A program made the translations under genes and the position numbers. DNA of 64,000 bases from positions 1,103,049-1,167,048 of the forward strand of contig JACJYO010000001.1 of the NCBI GenBank assembly GCA_020636075.1, read 5' to 3'. Each line of letters starts with the position of its first letter. Position 1 is the stretch's first letter. The stretch comes from Lewinellaceae bacterium (GTDB lineage: Bacteria; Bacteroidota; Bacteroidia; Chitinophagales; Saprospiraceae). A model generated the notes under the pieces. It was given only the letters and a program-made list of their open reading frames with translations, did not search any database and was not told where the DNA came from. Of this stretch, positions 34,530 to 43,073 are shown piece after piece.

Positions 34530-34800
34530 ACATAAAACGTCTTGAATGCGCTATTTGACAAAATTTGTTGGAAACGCTAGTCGACCTATTGGCTTTTTTA
34601 TTATTCACAATTGTGTTGTCATTTTAAGCAGCAAACCAAGGCTGCGCCGGCAGTAAAAAAGTGCAATAAAACGCTCAAATTAAGCAATATGGTTTCATAA
34701 AAGTTAATTTTTCGTTCCTCTATCAACAAAGTATTTTTACTCTATATCGCAAACGACTTCTTCACAACCTTTAAAATTTGTCATTGTCCCAAGGACCCTC

Positions 34801-35112
34801 ATACCGCATTTTTGTATTGTGAAAAGTGGGAATTAATGAATTCCCGCAGTGCGATATGTTCATGGGATTGTATTAATTCAGGTGAGAGAGCAAGTCCTCT
34901 CAAAAAGTTTGAGAGGACTTGCCACAATCTCTTCAAAATTAAACGGATTGTTAAGGGATTTTTTTTCGCAACATTTTTTTCTTAGCCGCCGTTTAATTGT
35001 CGTTCAGGTTGCAAATGCAGGGGTTTCCTGCCGCTTCCTCAAAGTTTGAAAATGTTCATGGGATTATAATTTGTTGTTTTACGACCACGCCAAATGAGGC
35101 GTGGTTTTTTTT
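34801..35112 (+). ncRNA. Candidate structured non-coding RNA in an ~820-base gene-free region
   Basis: From 34530 to 35291 no credible reading frame is seen on either strand. The plus strand holds an ordered set of hairpins: a 7-bp stem at 34828-34845 (gggaatt/aattccc), a perfect 15-bp stem at 34890-34922 (gcaagtcctctcaaa with its complement), and a classic terminator at 35084-35112. The word tgttcatgggatt occurs both at 34857 and 35053, bracketing the central part. This layout suits an independently transcribed small RNA or a long leader. The promoter is not identified, and it matches no RNA family I recognise. Confidence 0.4.
35084..35112 (+). terminator. Terminator inside the gene-free region
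   Basis: Stem ACCACGCC/GGCGTGGT with loop AAATGA and a run of nine T. No annotated gene ends upstream within 600 bases, which implies an unannotated transcript. Confidence 0.85.
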
Positions 35113-35291
35113 TGCCCCTATCTGCGGCCTGCATTCCATTCCAACAAATTTGCAACAAGCGAAAAGATTTCCCGCCAACGCACCGCTCGCCCCATTCGAA
35201 GAACGTTCCCTCCGTGCGCTTAGCAAGCCCTATCTTCGTGCAGAAATTTTTGTAGCGCTTAGCATTCCTAACACCACTTACCTTCCACACC

Positions 35292-36110
35292 ATGTCTGCA
35301 AGTACCAGTGAAATCAAACGCGTCACAACCCATGTCATCCAGGCTATGAAAAAACGTGGGGAGAAAATTGCCATGCTTACCGCATACGATTTCTCCATGG
35401 CCCGCATTTTGGATGAAGCCGGGATTGATATTTTATTAGTTGGAGACTCCGCATCCAACGTCATGGCCGGACATGAGACAACGTTGCCGATCACGCTGGA
35501 TCAAATGATTTATCACGCCCAGTCCGTAGTACGGGCCGTACACCGGGCGATGGTGGTGGTCGATATGCCCTTCGGAAGTTACCAATCGAACTCTGAGATT
35601 GCTTTGAAAAGCGCAATTAAAATCATGAAAGAATCCGGGGCACACGCAGTCAAACTGGAAGGTGGCGCCGAGGTAGAGGAATCCATTCAGCGCATTTTGA
35701 TGGCCGGTATTCCGGTAATGGGACACCTGGGCCTGACCCCGCAAAGCATTTACAAATTTGGCACCTATACTGTGCGCGCCAAGCAGGAAGCGGAAGCGGG
35801 CAAATTACTTGCCGATGCTAAATTACTCGACAGTTTGGGCTGCTTTGCACTGGTTTTAGAGAAAATCCCTGCGCGATTAGCCAAAGATGTTTCCAAAAGC
35901 ATCGAGATCCCTACCATTGGCATTGGCGCCGGGCCGGATGCCGACGGGCAGGTGCTGGTCACCCACGATATGCTGGGTATTACCAAAGATTTCAAACCCC
36001 GGTTTTTGCGTCGGTACCTAGAATTATTTGATGCAATCGGCGAGGCTACCCAACGTTACATTACCGATGTTAAAGGACGTGATTTTCCGAACGAGCATGA
36101 ACAATATTAA
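35292..36110 (+). CDS. panB: 3-methyl-2-oxobutanoate hydroxymethyltransferase
   Basis: 272 residues, the normal PanB length. The (beta/alpha)8 barrel motifs are visible: LTAYDFSMARILDEAGIDILLVGDS, DMPFGSYQ, AVKLEGGAE, IPVMGHLGLTPQS, VLEKIPA and IPTIGIGAGPDADGQVLV. It transfers a hydroxymethyl group from methylene-THF to alpha-ketoisovalerate in pantothenate and CoA synthesis. The other pan genes are not present. It is followed by mltG after 40 bases, so the two may share a transcript. Confidence 0.97.
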   Translation: MSASTSEIKRVTTHVIQAMKKRGEKIAMLTAYDFSMARILDEAGIDILLVGDSASNVMAGHETTLPITLDQMIYHAQSVVRAVHRAMVVVDMPFGSYQSNSEIALKSAIKIMKESGAHAVKLEGGAEVEESIQRILMAGIPVMGHLGLTPQSIYKFGTYTVRAKQEAEAGKLLADAKLLDSLGCFALVLEKIPARLAKDVSKSIEIPTIGIGAGPDADGQVLVTHDMLGITKDFKPRFLRRYLELFDAIGEATQRYITDVKGRDFPNEHEQY

Positions 36111-36150
36111 TCGTGCAGAACGCGTCATGTAAATCCAAATTCAGCTTTGT

Positions 36151-37182
36151 ATGAAAAGAAAAACCTTCGGTTTGCTGTTTTTAACAGCATTACTAATCGG
36201 CATTTATTTTGCCTGGACGCCCATTAAAGCCATCTACTTCGCCGGTGTACCGGCAAACCTCGAAAACAAATTTCTGTATATACCAACCGGCTCCACGTAT
36301 GAACAGGTGATCGACAGCCTGTCGAGCGGCGGTTTTGTTACCGATTTGAAAAGTTTCCGTTGGTTGGCAGCCTACATGAAATACGAGCGCCCGGAAATGC
36401 GCGCCGGTCGATACGAAATTGAACCGGGCTGGAACAACCGCCAGTTAATCCGCTATCTGCGTGGCGGGAAGCAAGCACCCGTGAATGTAATATTGACGAA
36501 TCAACGCTTGCCTGAAGAAGTGGCAGGTCGCGTCGCACAGTTCCTTGAAGTGGACTCGCTGCAACTGCTCCAGGCATTTCGCGATCCGGCTGTCCTCACT
36601 GAATTGGGTTACACTCCGGAAACGCTCATTTCGTTGTTTATTCCCAATACGTACCAGATGTTTTGGAATACCGACGCCAAAGGTTTTCTAGACCGCATGG
36701 TTAAGGAACACGATGCGTTTTGGGACAAAAACAACCGGCGCGAAAAGGCAGCAGCGCTCGATATGACTCCCGAAGCAGTGTACACACTGGCGTCCATCGT
36801 GGAACGCGAAACCAACAACAACAGTGAAAAGCCCACCATTGCCGGCGTTTATCTGAATCGCCTGAAAATCGATATGCCCCTGCAGGCCGATCCGACAAGC
36901 GTATTTGCAACACGTGATTTTGCTACACGCCGGGTTACTGATTTTCACACAACATTCGATTCGCCGTACAACACCTACCGGTACAAAGGCCTGCCTCCCG
37001 GTCCGATCAGCATGGCTTCCATAGCCAGTATTGATGCCGTGTTAAATCCCCAGCAACACGATTACCTGTATTTCTGTGCCAAACCCGATGATTCCGGCTC
37101 CCATTCATTTGCAGAAACGTATACGGCGCACCTGGTCAATGCCCGCCGATTTCAAACCTGGCTTCAGAAAAGAGGCTATTAG
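36151..37182 (+). CDS. mltG: Endolytic transglycosylase MltG
   Basis: 343 residues. One N-terminal membrane helix (FGLLFLTALLIGIYFAW), a LysM-like domain (LYIPTGSTYEQVIDSL), then the YceG domain with LISLFIPNTYQMFWNT, the catalytic-Glu motif ASIVERET, LQADPTSVFA and the C-terminal SPYNTYRYKGLPPGPISM. It cuts nascent glycan strands at the inner membrane and sets their length. It lies 40 bases after panB. Confidence 0.95.
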   Translation: MKRKTFGLLFLTALLIGIYFAWTPIKAIYFAGVPANLENKFLYIPTGSTYEQVIDSLSSGGFVTDLKSFRWLAAYMKYERPEMRAGRYEIEPGWNNRQLIRYLRGGKQAPVNVILTNQRLPEEVAGRVAQFLEVDSLQLLQAFRDPAVLTELGYTPETLISLFIPNTYQMFWNTDAKGFLDRMVKEHDAFWDKNNRREKAAALDMTPEAVYTLASIVERETNNNSEKPTIAGVYLNRLKIDMPLQADPTSVFATRDFATRRVTDFHTTFDSPYNTYRYKGLPPGPISMASIASIDAVLNPQQHDYLYFCAKPDDSGSHSFAETYTAHLVNARRFQTWLQKRGY

Positions 37183-37206
37183 GAATGCGGAGTCTAACCT
37201 TCTCAG

Positions 37207-37226
37207 CCCACCGATTCATCGGTGGG
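37207..37226. repeat. Second copy of the CCCACCGAT palindrome
   Basis: cccaccgattcatcggtggg, the reverse complement of the palindrome at 28764-28783. It lies 25 bases after the mltG stop, in the same place relative to a gene end as the first copy, which suits a dispersed terminator-like element. Confidence 0.75.
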
Positions 37227-37311
37227 AATAAAAATAGGTGCAATGACCGAACCTCAAATACGCTAAGCTGTTACCCTAGCATAGCAAACCGAAACGAAAT
37301 AAATCGATTAC

Positions 37312-38331
37312 ATGAATTACCGCTTATTTGGAAAATCAGGTCTGCGCGTCTCCGAACTTTGCCTGGGTACCATGACCTTTGGAACAGAATGGGGTTGGGG
37401 CGCGGACAAAGGCGAAAGCAAAAAAATATTTGACACCTACGCGGAAGCCGGCGGCAACTTCCTGGACACGGCCAATCGCTATACCGAAGGTACCAGCGAA
37501 CGCTTCCTCGGCGAGTTTATCAAAAGCGAACGGCATCACTTTGTTCTGGCGACCAAATTCACGCTGCGCGACCAGCCGGGCGACCCCAACTTTGCCGGCA
37601 ACCACCGCAAAAACATGATGCGTTCCGTCGAAGAAAGCCTGCGCAGGCTGGACACGGAATTTATCGACTTGCTGTGGGTACATGCCTGGGATGGCGTCAC
37701 GCCGGTAGACGAAGTACTCCGCGGACTCGACGATCTGGTTCGAAGCGGCAAAGTCCACTACATCGGCATTTCAGACACGCCGGCCTGGGTGATCAGCCAG
37801 GCCAACACGATCGCCGAACTGCGCGGATGGACTGCCTTCGCCGGACTTCAAATCGAATATTCGTTGTTGCAACGCACACCGGAACGCGAGTTGTTACCAA
37901 TGGCAAAACACTTTGGCCTGGCTGTGACTCCCTGGGGTGCTCTTGGCGGCGGCGCCCTGACCGGAAAATACCTTAAAGGAGAAAGCGGCCGCGTTGTTGA
38001 AGCGAGCAAACGCCGTAGCGACCGGGCAAATGAAATTGCTGCCATCGTCGTTGAAACTGCAAAAAAAATGGGCGTTCAACCTGGCCAATTAGCCATCAAC
38101 TGGTGCCGCCAATGCGACCCCGAGCTGGTTTCCATCCCGATCATTGGCGCCCGGTCTGCCGCACAACTTCAGGATTTGCTGGGATGTCTGGATTTTCAAA
38201 TTCCAACTGATGTACTGGAAACGCTGGATGCCGCCAGCGCTGTTGAAATGGGCTTTCCCCACGAAATGCTCTCTTCTGAAAATATTTTGGAACTAATGTT
38301 TGGTGGAGTCTATGCCAAATTCAACCGATAG
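37312..38331 (+). CDS. Aldo/keto reductase
   Basis: 339 residues with the full AKR tetrad in order: Asp and Tyr in FLDTANRYTEGTSE, Lys in FVLATKFTLR, and His in DLLWVHAWDG. The NADPH-binding C-terminal segment (SIPIIGARSAAQLQDLLGCL) is present. It resembles the YajO/Tas-like group of broad-specificity cytoplasmic reductases. The substrate cannot be assigned. It is followed by iscX after 69 bases. Confidence 0.92.
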   Translation: MNYRLFGKSGLRVSELCLGTMTFGTEWGWGADKGESKKIFDTYAEAGGNFLDTANRYTEGTSERFLGEFIKSERHHFVLATKFTLRDQPGDPNFAGNHRKNMMRSVEESLRRLDTEFIDLLWVHAWDGVTPVDEVLRGLDDLVRSGKVHYIGISDTPAWVISQANTIAELRGWTAFAGLQIEYSLLQRTPERELLPMAKHFGLAVTPWGALGGGALTGKYLKGESGRVVEASKRRSDRANEIAAIVVETAKKMGVQPGQLAINWCRQCDPELVSIPIIGARSAAQLQDLLGCLDFQIPTDVLETLDAASAVEMGFPHEMLSSENILELMFGGVYAKFNR

Positions 38332-38400
38332 TTTTTGTTTCCACCGGACAGTCTAACAGATATTTCTTTTCTTGCAAAAAATTCAAACGCAACCAACGGT

Positions 38401-38646
38401 ATGCCTTTCAGTGATATAGATAATTTGCCGATTAACTGGCCAGACCACGAAGACATTGCCATGAAACTGTACGAACGGTTTGGCGACGATTTTAACGAGG
38501 GGAAAATTTACCGCATCCGCTTTACCGACCTGATCGAATGGGTCCTGGAAATCCCCAATTTCGAAGGCACCCGGGAAGATTGCAACGAAGCACATCTGGA
38601 GCAAATCCAGGCCAAATGGGTTTATGAATGGAGAGACAACCAATAA
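38401..38646 (+). CDS. iscX: Fe-S cluster assembly protein IscX
   Basis: 81 residues from the ATG at 38401. It aligns along its length with E. coli IscX: INWPDHEDIAMKLYERF, the hallmark RFTDLIEWVLEIPNF, and NEAHLEQIQAKWVYEW. IscX is a small acidic iron-binding regulator of IscS. Here it has no isc neighbours. Its last 19 bases overlap the start of kdsC, so translation of the two is probably coupled. Confidence 0.85.
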   Translation: MPFSDIDNLPINWPDHEDIAMKLYERFGDDFNEGKIYRIRFTDLIEWVLEIPNFEGTREDCNEAHLEQIQAKWVYEWRDNQ

Positions 38647-39197
38647 TTCCAGACAATCCGCTGCCGGTGTCCAGTCCGGAGTCAAGCCTCGAACTGGTCC
38701 ACCTTTTCGATAAATTTCAGGCTGTTCGGGCCTTCATTTTTGACGTAGACGGGGTTTTCACAGACAATTCTGTGCTTGTAACCGAAAACGGCGAACAGCT
38801 GCGCACCATGAGCATCCGGGACGGTGTGGGGGTTAAAATCGCCCTGCAAAATGGTTTCCCGATATGCATCATCACCGGTGGCCGGTCGCAAGGCGTCATC
38901 AAGCGGTTGTCGGGCCTGGGCATCGAACATATTTATTCTGGCGTAGAGGACAAGTGGCCGGTTTTCACACAATTCCTCAGCACATTCGGACTTAAGGCAA
39001 GTGAAATTTGCTACATGGGCGACGACCTGCCCGACCTGCAGATACTCCATAAAGTCGGGCTTTCGACCTGCCCGGCAAATGCCGTTGCTGAAATTCGCAG
39101 CATTGTCGACTATTGCTCGCCGCTCAACGGCGGCGCCGGTTGCATACGCGATATTCTCGAAAAGGTGTTAAAAACACAGGACAAGTGGAAAATGTAA
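38628..39197 (+). CDS. kdsC: KdsC-type HAD phosphatase (KDO-8-phosphate phosphatase)
   Basis: 189 residues. HAD motif I FDVDGVFTD (Asp39, Asp41), motif II ITGG, a Lys in VEDKWPVF, and motif III YMGDDLPDL. The lack of a cap domain and the tail LNGGAGCIRDILEKVL are typical of the tetrameric KdsC group. It makes KDO for lipopolysaccharide. An in-frame Met closer to the motif is not available, so the ATG at 38628 overlapping iscX is taken. It begins the kdsC-ubiA-maf cluster common in Bacteroidota. Confidence 0.92.
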   Translation: MERQPIIPDNPLPVSSPESSLELVHLFDKFQAVRAFIFDVDGVFTDNSVLVTENGEQLRTMSIRDGVGVKIALQNGFPICIITGGRSQGVIKRLSGLGIEHIYSGVEDKWPVFTQFLSTFGLKASEICYMGDDLPDLQILHKVGLSTCPANAVAEIRSIVDYCSPLNGGAGCIRDILEKVLKTQDKWKM

Positions 39198-39300
39198 CCC
39201 AAACGCCCGGTGCTTTTTGCAATCGCCCCTGAATTCATTTTATTTCCTTTTATTTGAAGCGTACAAATGCCCAAAAGCCAAACTTTAAATAGCACAGTTC

Positions 39301-40284
39301 GTGAACCAACTGCTGGCACTCCCCCGACTCTTACGGCTGCCAAACCTGGTTATCGTTTTTTTGAGCCAATGGTTGCCGTATTGGTTTGTTCTGCGCCCGG
39401 CTATCCTTAAAGCCGGCGGCATCCCCGTATTGAATGCGCACAGTTTTGGGCTGATCGCCGCCGCTACCGTGCTGACTACCCTCGCCGGCTATGTGATCAA
39501 TGATTATTTCGACCGCGAGATCGACGCCATCAACCGCCCTGACCGGGTTGTTGTAGGCAAGCATATTCCTTCCGGGATCGTACTGATGATTTATCTGGGC
39601 ATTACGGTGTTGGTGCACTTGGTGGCCTTGCGTATTTTCTTTTTGTTGCCGCATCCGCGTTCGTTCTGGCCGCTTTTTGTGTTTCCGGTGGTTTCCTTTT
39701 TTCTGTTTTTATATGCCTGGCAAATGAAGTGCACGCCGATCATGGGCAACGTCCTGGTGTCGTTGATGTGTGGCGCCGCGCCGGCAATCCCTATTTTCCT
39801 GGAAGATCGCTCCATTTGGCTGGCCTCCTTCCTGCAACCGGAAGCCATGCACCACGCAACGGGCCTGGTTTGGTTGTACGCCACCTTTGCCTTTGCCACC
39901 AATCTGCTCCGCGAACAAGTCAAGGACCTGGAAGATTTTCAGGGCGACGCTGCCTGCGGTTGTACCACGCTGGCCGTGTTGAAAGGCCCGCGCTTTGCCA
40001 AAAAACCGGCGGGTTTTCTTGGGCTTACCGTTTCTGTGCTGATCGGCTTGCTGTTGTTCTTCTGGAGCCAAACCGGCGCCCCGGAATGGCAAATTGGCGC
40101 AGGCACGCTTTTTCTGCTTATTCCGGCATTGATCACCACAGGCCTGATCTACACTGCAACCGTAAAACGCCACTTCACCCTCGCCAGCCTTTTTATCAAA
40201 ATCATAATGCTCACAGGGCTGTTCCTGCTGTTGCGCTCCTGGCCTGAAGACCCACTTGCCGCGATTCAGGTTGTGCTGCGGTGA
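39301..40284 (+). CDS. UbiA-family prenyltransferase (geranylgeranylglycerol-phosphate geranylgeranyltransferase-like)
   Basis: 327 residues with eight to nine membrane helices and both Asp-rich motifs: NDYFDREIDAINRPDR in loop 1 and DLEDFQGD in loop 2. The start is GTG at 39301. Bacteroidota proteins of this subgroup, encoded between kdsC and maf, are commonly named digeranylgeranylglyceryl phosphate synthase because of similarity to the archaeal ether-lipid enzyme. The real prenyl acceptor in these bacteria is not proven by sequence. It acts in the inner membrane. Confidence 0.85.
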   Translation: MNQLLALPRLLRLPNLVIVFLSQWLPYWFVLRPAILKAGGIPVLNAHSFGLIAAATVLTTLAGYVINDYFDREIDAINRPDRVVVGKHIPSGIVLMIYLGITVLVHLVALRIFFLLPHPRSFWPLFVFPVVSFFLFLYAWQMKCTPIMGNVLVSLMCGAAPAIPIFLEDRSIWLASFLQPEAMHHATGLVWLYATFAFATNLLREQVKDLEDFQGDAACGCTTLAVLKGPRFAKKPAGFLGLTVSVLIGLLLFFWSQTGAPEWQIGAGTLFLLIPALITTGLIYTATVKRHFTLASLFIKIIMLTGLFLLLRSWPEDPLAAIQVVLR

Positions 40285-40342
40285 TTCCGGCATTTTATAC
40301 CTTGCACCGGCAAGACCGAATTCGGCCAAAATCCTCCGACTA

Positions 40343-40350
40343 TACTTTTG
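40343..40350 (+). promoter_or_regulatory. -7 promoter element for maf
   Basis: TACTTTTG, nine bases before the maf ATG. If used, the leader would be only a few bases. maf may also be read from the upstream cluster. Confidence 0.4.
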
Positions 40351-40359
40351 TCAATAAAA

Positions 40360-40935
40360 ATGGTTACCAAACGCCCATTAATACTCGCTTCCAGCAGCCC
40401 TCGTCGCAGCCAGCTGTTGCAGGAGGCCGGCTTTGAATTTACCGTGCATGGCTTAAACGTCGATGAGAGTTTCCCGGCGGACATGCCCGTGGAGACAGTC
40501 GCCGTTTATCTTGCCCGGCACAAAGCCCTGGCCGGCAGACACCTGATCAAAAACAGGGAAATCCTGATCGCCGCCGATTCAGTTGTGATTGTAGATGGCC
40601 AGATATTCAACAAGCCTGTTGACCAGGCCGATGCGTTCCGCATGATCCGACGGCTTTCCGGCCGGCAACACACCGTGATCACCGGAGTTTGCCTGCTCAG
40701 TGCAGAACAAGAGCGCAGCTTCTCCGATCATACTCAGGTGTTTTTTGCCGAGCTCAGCGATACCGAAATCGACCATTACATCCAAAATTATAAACCCTAC
40801 GACAAGGCCGGCGCCTACGGGGTACAGGAATGGATCGGCCATTGTAAAATTGAACGCATCGAAGGCAGCTACACCAACGTTATGGGATTGCCCGTACACC
40901 GCGTGTACGCCGAATTGCAACATTTTGCCCCGTAG
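40360..40935 (+). CDS. maf: Maf-type nucleoside triphosphate pyrophosphatase
   Basis: 191 residues from the ATG at 40360. N-terminal LILASSSPRRSQLLQEAGF, the catalytic-loop AADSVVIVDGQIFNKP, and KPYDKAGAYGVQEW followed by GSYTNVMGLPV are family hallmarks. Maf proteins hydrolyse non-canonical or methylated NTPs to monophosphates. The GVQEW variant suggests the dTTP/UTP group. Confidence 0.95.
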   Translation: MVTKRPLILASSSPRRSQLLQEAGFEFTVHGLNVDESFPADMPVETVAVYLARHKALAGRHLIKNREILIAADSVVIVDGQIFNKPVDQADAFRMIRRLSGRQHTVITGVCLLSAEQERSFSDHTQVFFAELSDTEIDHYIQNYKPYDKAGAYGVQEWIGHCKIERIEGSYTNVMGLPVHRVYAELQHFAP

Positions 40936-40941
40936 GGGGTC

Positions 40942-41090
40942 GCGATTTATGAATTTGGATTTACGATTTACGATTAGTTCACCTTATTGGAGTTGGTTAG
41001 ATTCTTGCCTACTTACAGTATTTGAGAATGTTGAAAACATACCTTTTTCGGAAAGATGAACCAATCGTAGTTCGCAATTCGTAAATCGAA
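40942..41090. repeat. Imperfect inverted-repeat element between maf and the glycosyltransferase
   Basis: Left end 40942-40980 and right end 41059-41090 are partial reverse complements sharing CGATTTA(T/C)GAATT and TACGATT(A/G)GTT, about 150 bases overall. The interior shows no reading frame. This looks like a small non-coding repeat (MITE-like or a dispersed Bacteroidota intergenic repeat) but no target duplication was established. Confidence 0.45.
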
Positions 41091-41102
41091 AATTTCCCTC
41101 CC

Positions 41103-42209
41103 ATGCCAACCATCATTTGCACCGTCACCAACGACCTCAGCTACGACCAGCGCATGCAACGCATTTGCAGCACCCTGGCCGAACGGGGCTACCGAGTGAC
41201 CTTGCTTGGCCGGGTTTTGCCGCATTCACTCCCCCTGAAAATGCGCAATTTCGAACAACACCGCCTGCGTTGCCGCTTCAACCGGGGTATGCTTTTTTAT
41301 GCAGAATTCAACCTGCGCCTATTGTGGTACCTGATGCGGGCAAACTACGACGCCACTTGTTCGGTTGACCTGGACACATTGGCGGCGGGCTGTTTGGCTG
41401 GAGTAATCCGGCGGAAAAAACGGGTATTCGACGCACACGAGTATTTCACGGAAGTACCCGAGGTAACGGGCCGGCCTGTTGTCAAGTTAGTGTGGTCGGC
41501 AGTGGCCCGCCTCTGCCTGCCGTTTTACCAGTTGGCATATACTGTCGGGCCGGCACTGGCAGCAATTTTTGAAAAAAAATACCGGATACCGTTCGGCGTC
41601 GTGCGGAATGTCGCCGAAGCCTCGCCTGCACCTGTGAAAAACAAGCAGGCTCCGCAAAAAGTGCTCCTCTACCAGGGCGCGCTGAACGAGGGCCGGGGCA
41701 TCGAACAAGCCCTTCAGGCAATGCAGCAACTGGATGGCCTTGAACTCTGGCTTGCCGGGGAAGGCGACTTGTCGGAAACGCTGCGGAACATGGCCTCGGA
41801 ACTGGGTGTACAGGACAAGGTCCGTTTCCTGGGTCGTGTCCAACCGGAAGCGCTGAAACAACTGACCCCCCAAGCCTGGCTTGGCCTGAATGTTTTGGAA
41901 AACAAGGGCCTGAGCTACTACTACTCCCTTGCCAACAAGTTTTTCGATTACATACAAGCCGGGGTGCCGCAACTCACCATGAATTTTCCGGAATACCGGG
42001 CCTTGAATACGCAACACGAAGTCGCCCTGATGCTCGATGTATTGAGCCCCGAAGCTATTGTTTCAGCAGTGCGCCAATTGTTGGAAAATCCGGAAACCTA
42101 TGCGAAGCTGCAACGTGAAACCTTGCCAGCCCGGCAGGCATGGAGTTGGGAAAAGGAATCGGCGGTCTTGCTTCAACTTTGGGAGCAGGTATTTGCCGTG
42201 AAGAAATAA
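41103..42209 (+). CDS. Glycosyltransferase, GT4/GT-B fold
   Basis: 368 residues. N-terminal half: TNDLSYDQRMQRICSTLAERGYRVTLLGR, then DLDTLAAGCLAG and FDAHEYFTEVPE. C-terminal Rossmann half: VLLYQGALNEGRGIEQALQAM, LWLAGEGDLSETL, VRFLGRV, and ALNTQHEVALML. This is the layout of family GT4 sugar-nucleotide transferases. The acceptor may be a surface polysaccharide but no polysaccharide cluster surrounds it. It is convergent with the DUF2520 gene, three bases away. Confidence 0.85.
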   Translation: MPTIICTVTNDLSYDQRMQRICSTLAERGYRVTLLGRVLPHSLPLKMRNFEQHRLRCRFNRGMLFYAEFNLRLLWYLMRANYDATCSVDLDTLAAGCLAGVIRRKKRVFDAHEYFTEVPEVTGRPVVKLVWSAVARLCLPFYQLAYTVGPALAAIFEKKYRIPFGVVRNVAEASPAPVKNKQAPQKVLLYQGALNEGRGIEQALQAMQQLDGLELWLAGEGDLSETLRNMASELGVQDKVRFLGRVQPEALKQLTPQAWLGLNVLENKGLSYYYSLANKFFDYIQAGVPQLTMNFPEYRALNTQHEVALMLDVLSPEAIVSAVRQLLENPETYAKLQRETLPARQAWSWEKESAVLLQLWEQVFAVKK

Positions 42210-42212
42210 GGG

Positions 42213-43031
42213 CTATTTCTTTTTGCGTGGCTTGGCAGTTACGGGCAAGGCAAGTGCCGGATTTATGCTCGTCGACAGTTCCCGGTAAAGCGTTTGCCAA
42301 GCCGGGTGCTGTTGCAGCCACTGGAGGTGCCGTTGCAAAGTGTCAACGTCTCCACGAATTGCAGGGCCGGTTTGCATTGCACCGGGTGAATCATGCAGGG
42401 CCTTCACCAGCGTTTCTTCCATGAGGGGATGCAGCATTTCGAAAGGCAATTGTTTTTCTTCCAAAATTTTCTCGGCAATGGCAAAACAGTGATTGGCAAA
42501 GTTGTTCGCAAAAACAGCCGCCACGTGCAAGACAGCCCGCTGTTCATCGGTCACCTGGTACACCAGATTGCCAATCACTTTGGCTATTTTTCTTAAAAAA
42601 ACAACATCCTCCGGGGCATTCGCATCCACACAAAAAGGCACTTTCGACCAAACGGGCATGCGTTCCCCGGAAAACGTTTGCAAGGGATAAAACACACCAT
42701 ACCGCTCAAAAAATGGCGCCAACACGGTGCCCGGCGTAGCGCCGGAAGTATGTGTTACCAGCGCAGTGCCGGCAAAAGGAGCGAGTGCAGCACCCACCCC
42801 GGCGATAGCATCGTCGCGCACAGCAAGTAAAACCCAATCCACATCGGAGCGGAGTGCCGACCAGTCGTCCGACCAATCGCAGCGCAACAACCCGGCAAGA
42901 TTCCGCGCCGGGTCGGCCGAGCGGTTCAGCACCTGCACCACACGCAAACCCTTGGCTTGCAAGCGCTTGCCCAAGTGAAATGCGATACGTCCGGCACCGA
43001 CAAGGGTAATTTTTGTGGATTTGATTTGCAT
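42213..43031 (-). CDS. Rossmann-fold DUF2520 protein
   Basis: 272 residues from the ATG at 43031 (MQIKSTKITLVGAGRIAFHLG). The NAD(P)-binding Rossmann domain (~1-130) is followed by the helical DUF2520 domain (VLHVAAVFANNFANHCFAIAEKIL). It resembles ketopantoate-reductase-like dehydrogenases. The substrate is not known. In Bacteroidota this family is often near kdsC and maf, which fits the present neighbourhood. Confidence 0.88.
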   Translation of the reverse strand: MQIKSTKITLVGAGRIAFHLGKRLQAKGLRVVQVLNRSADPARNLAGLLRCDWSDDWSALRSDVDWVLLAVRDDAIAGVGAALAPFAGTALVTHTSGATPGTVLAPFFERYGVFYPLQTFSGERMPVWSKVPFCVDANAPEDVVFLRKIAKVIGNLVYQVTDEQRAVLHVAAVFANNFANHCFAIAEKILEEKQLPFEMLHPLMEETLVKALHDSPGAMQTGPAIRGDVDTLQRHLQWLQQHPAWQTLYRELSTSINPALALPVTAKPRKKK

Positions 43032-43073
43032 TAATTTGTGGTTGTAAACAAGTCCAGGTTTTGCAGGCAAAAA

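Noticed and set aside
35039..35494. 151-codon minus-strand frame upstream of panB
   Set aside because: It overlaps the panB start in antisense and the terminator at 35084; no family resemblance.
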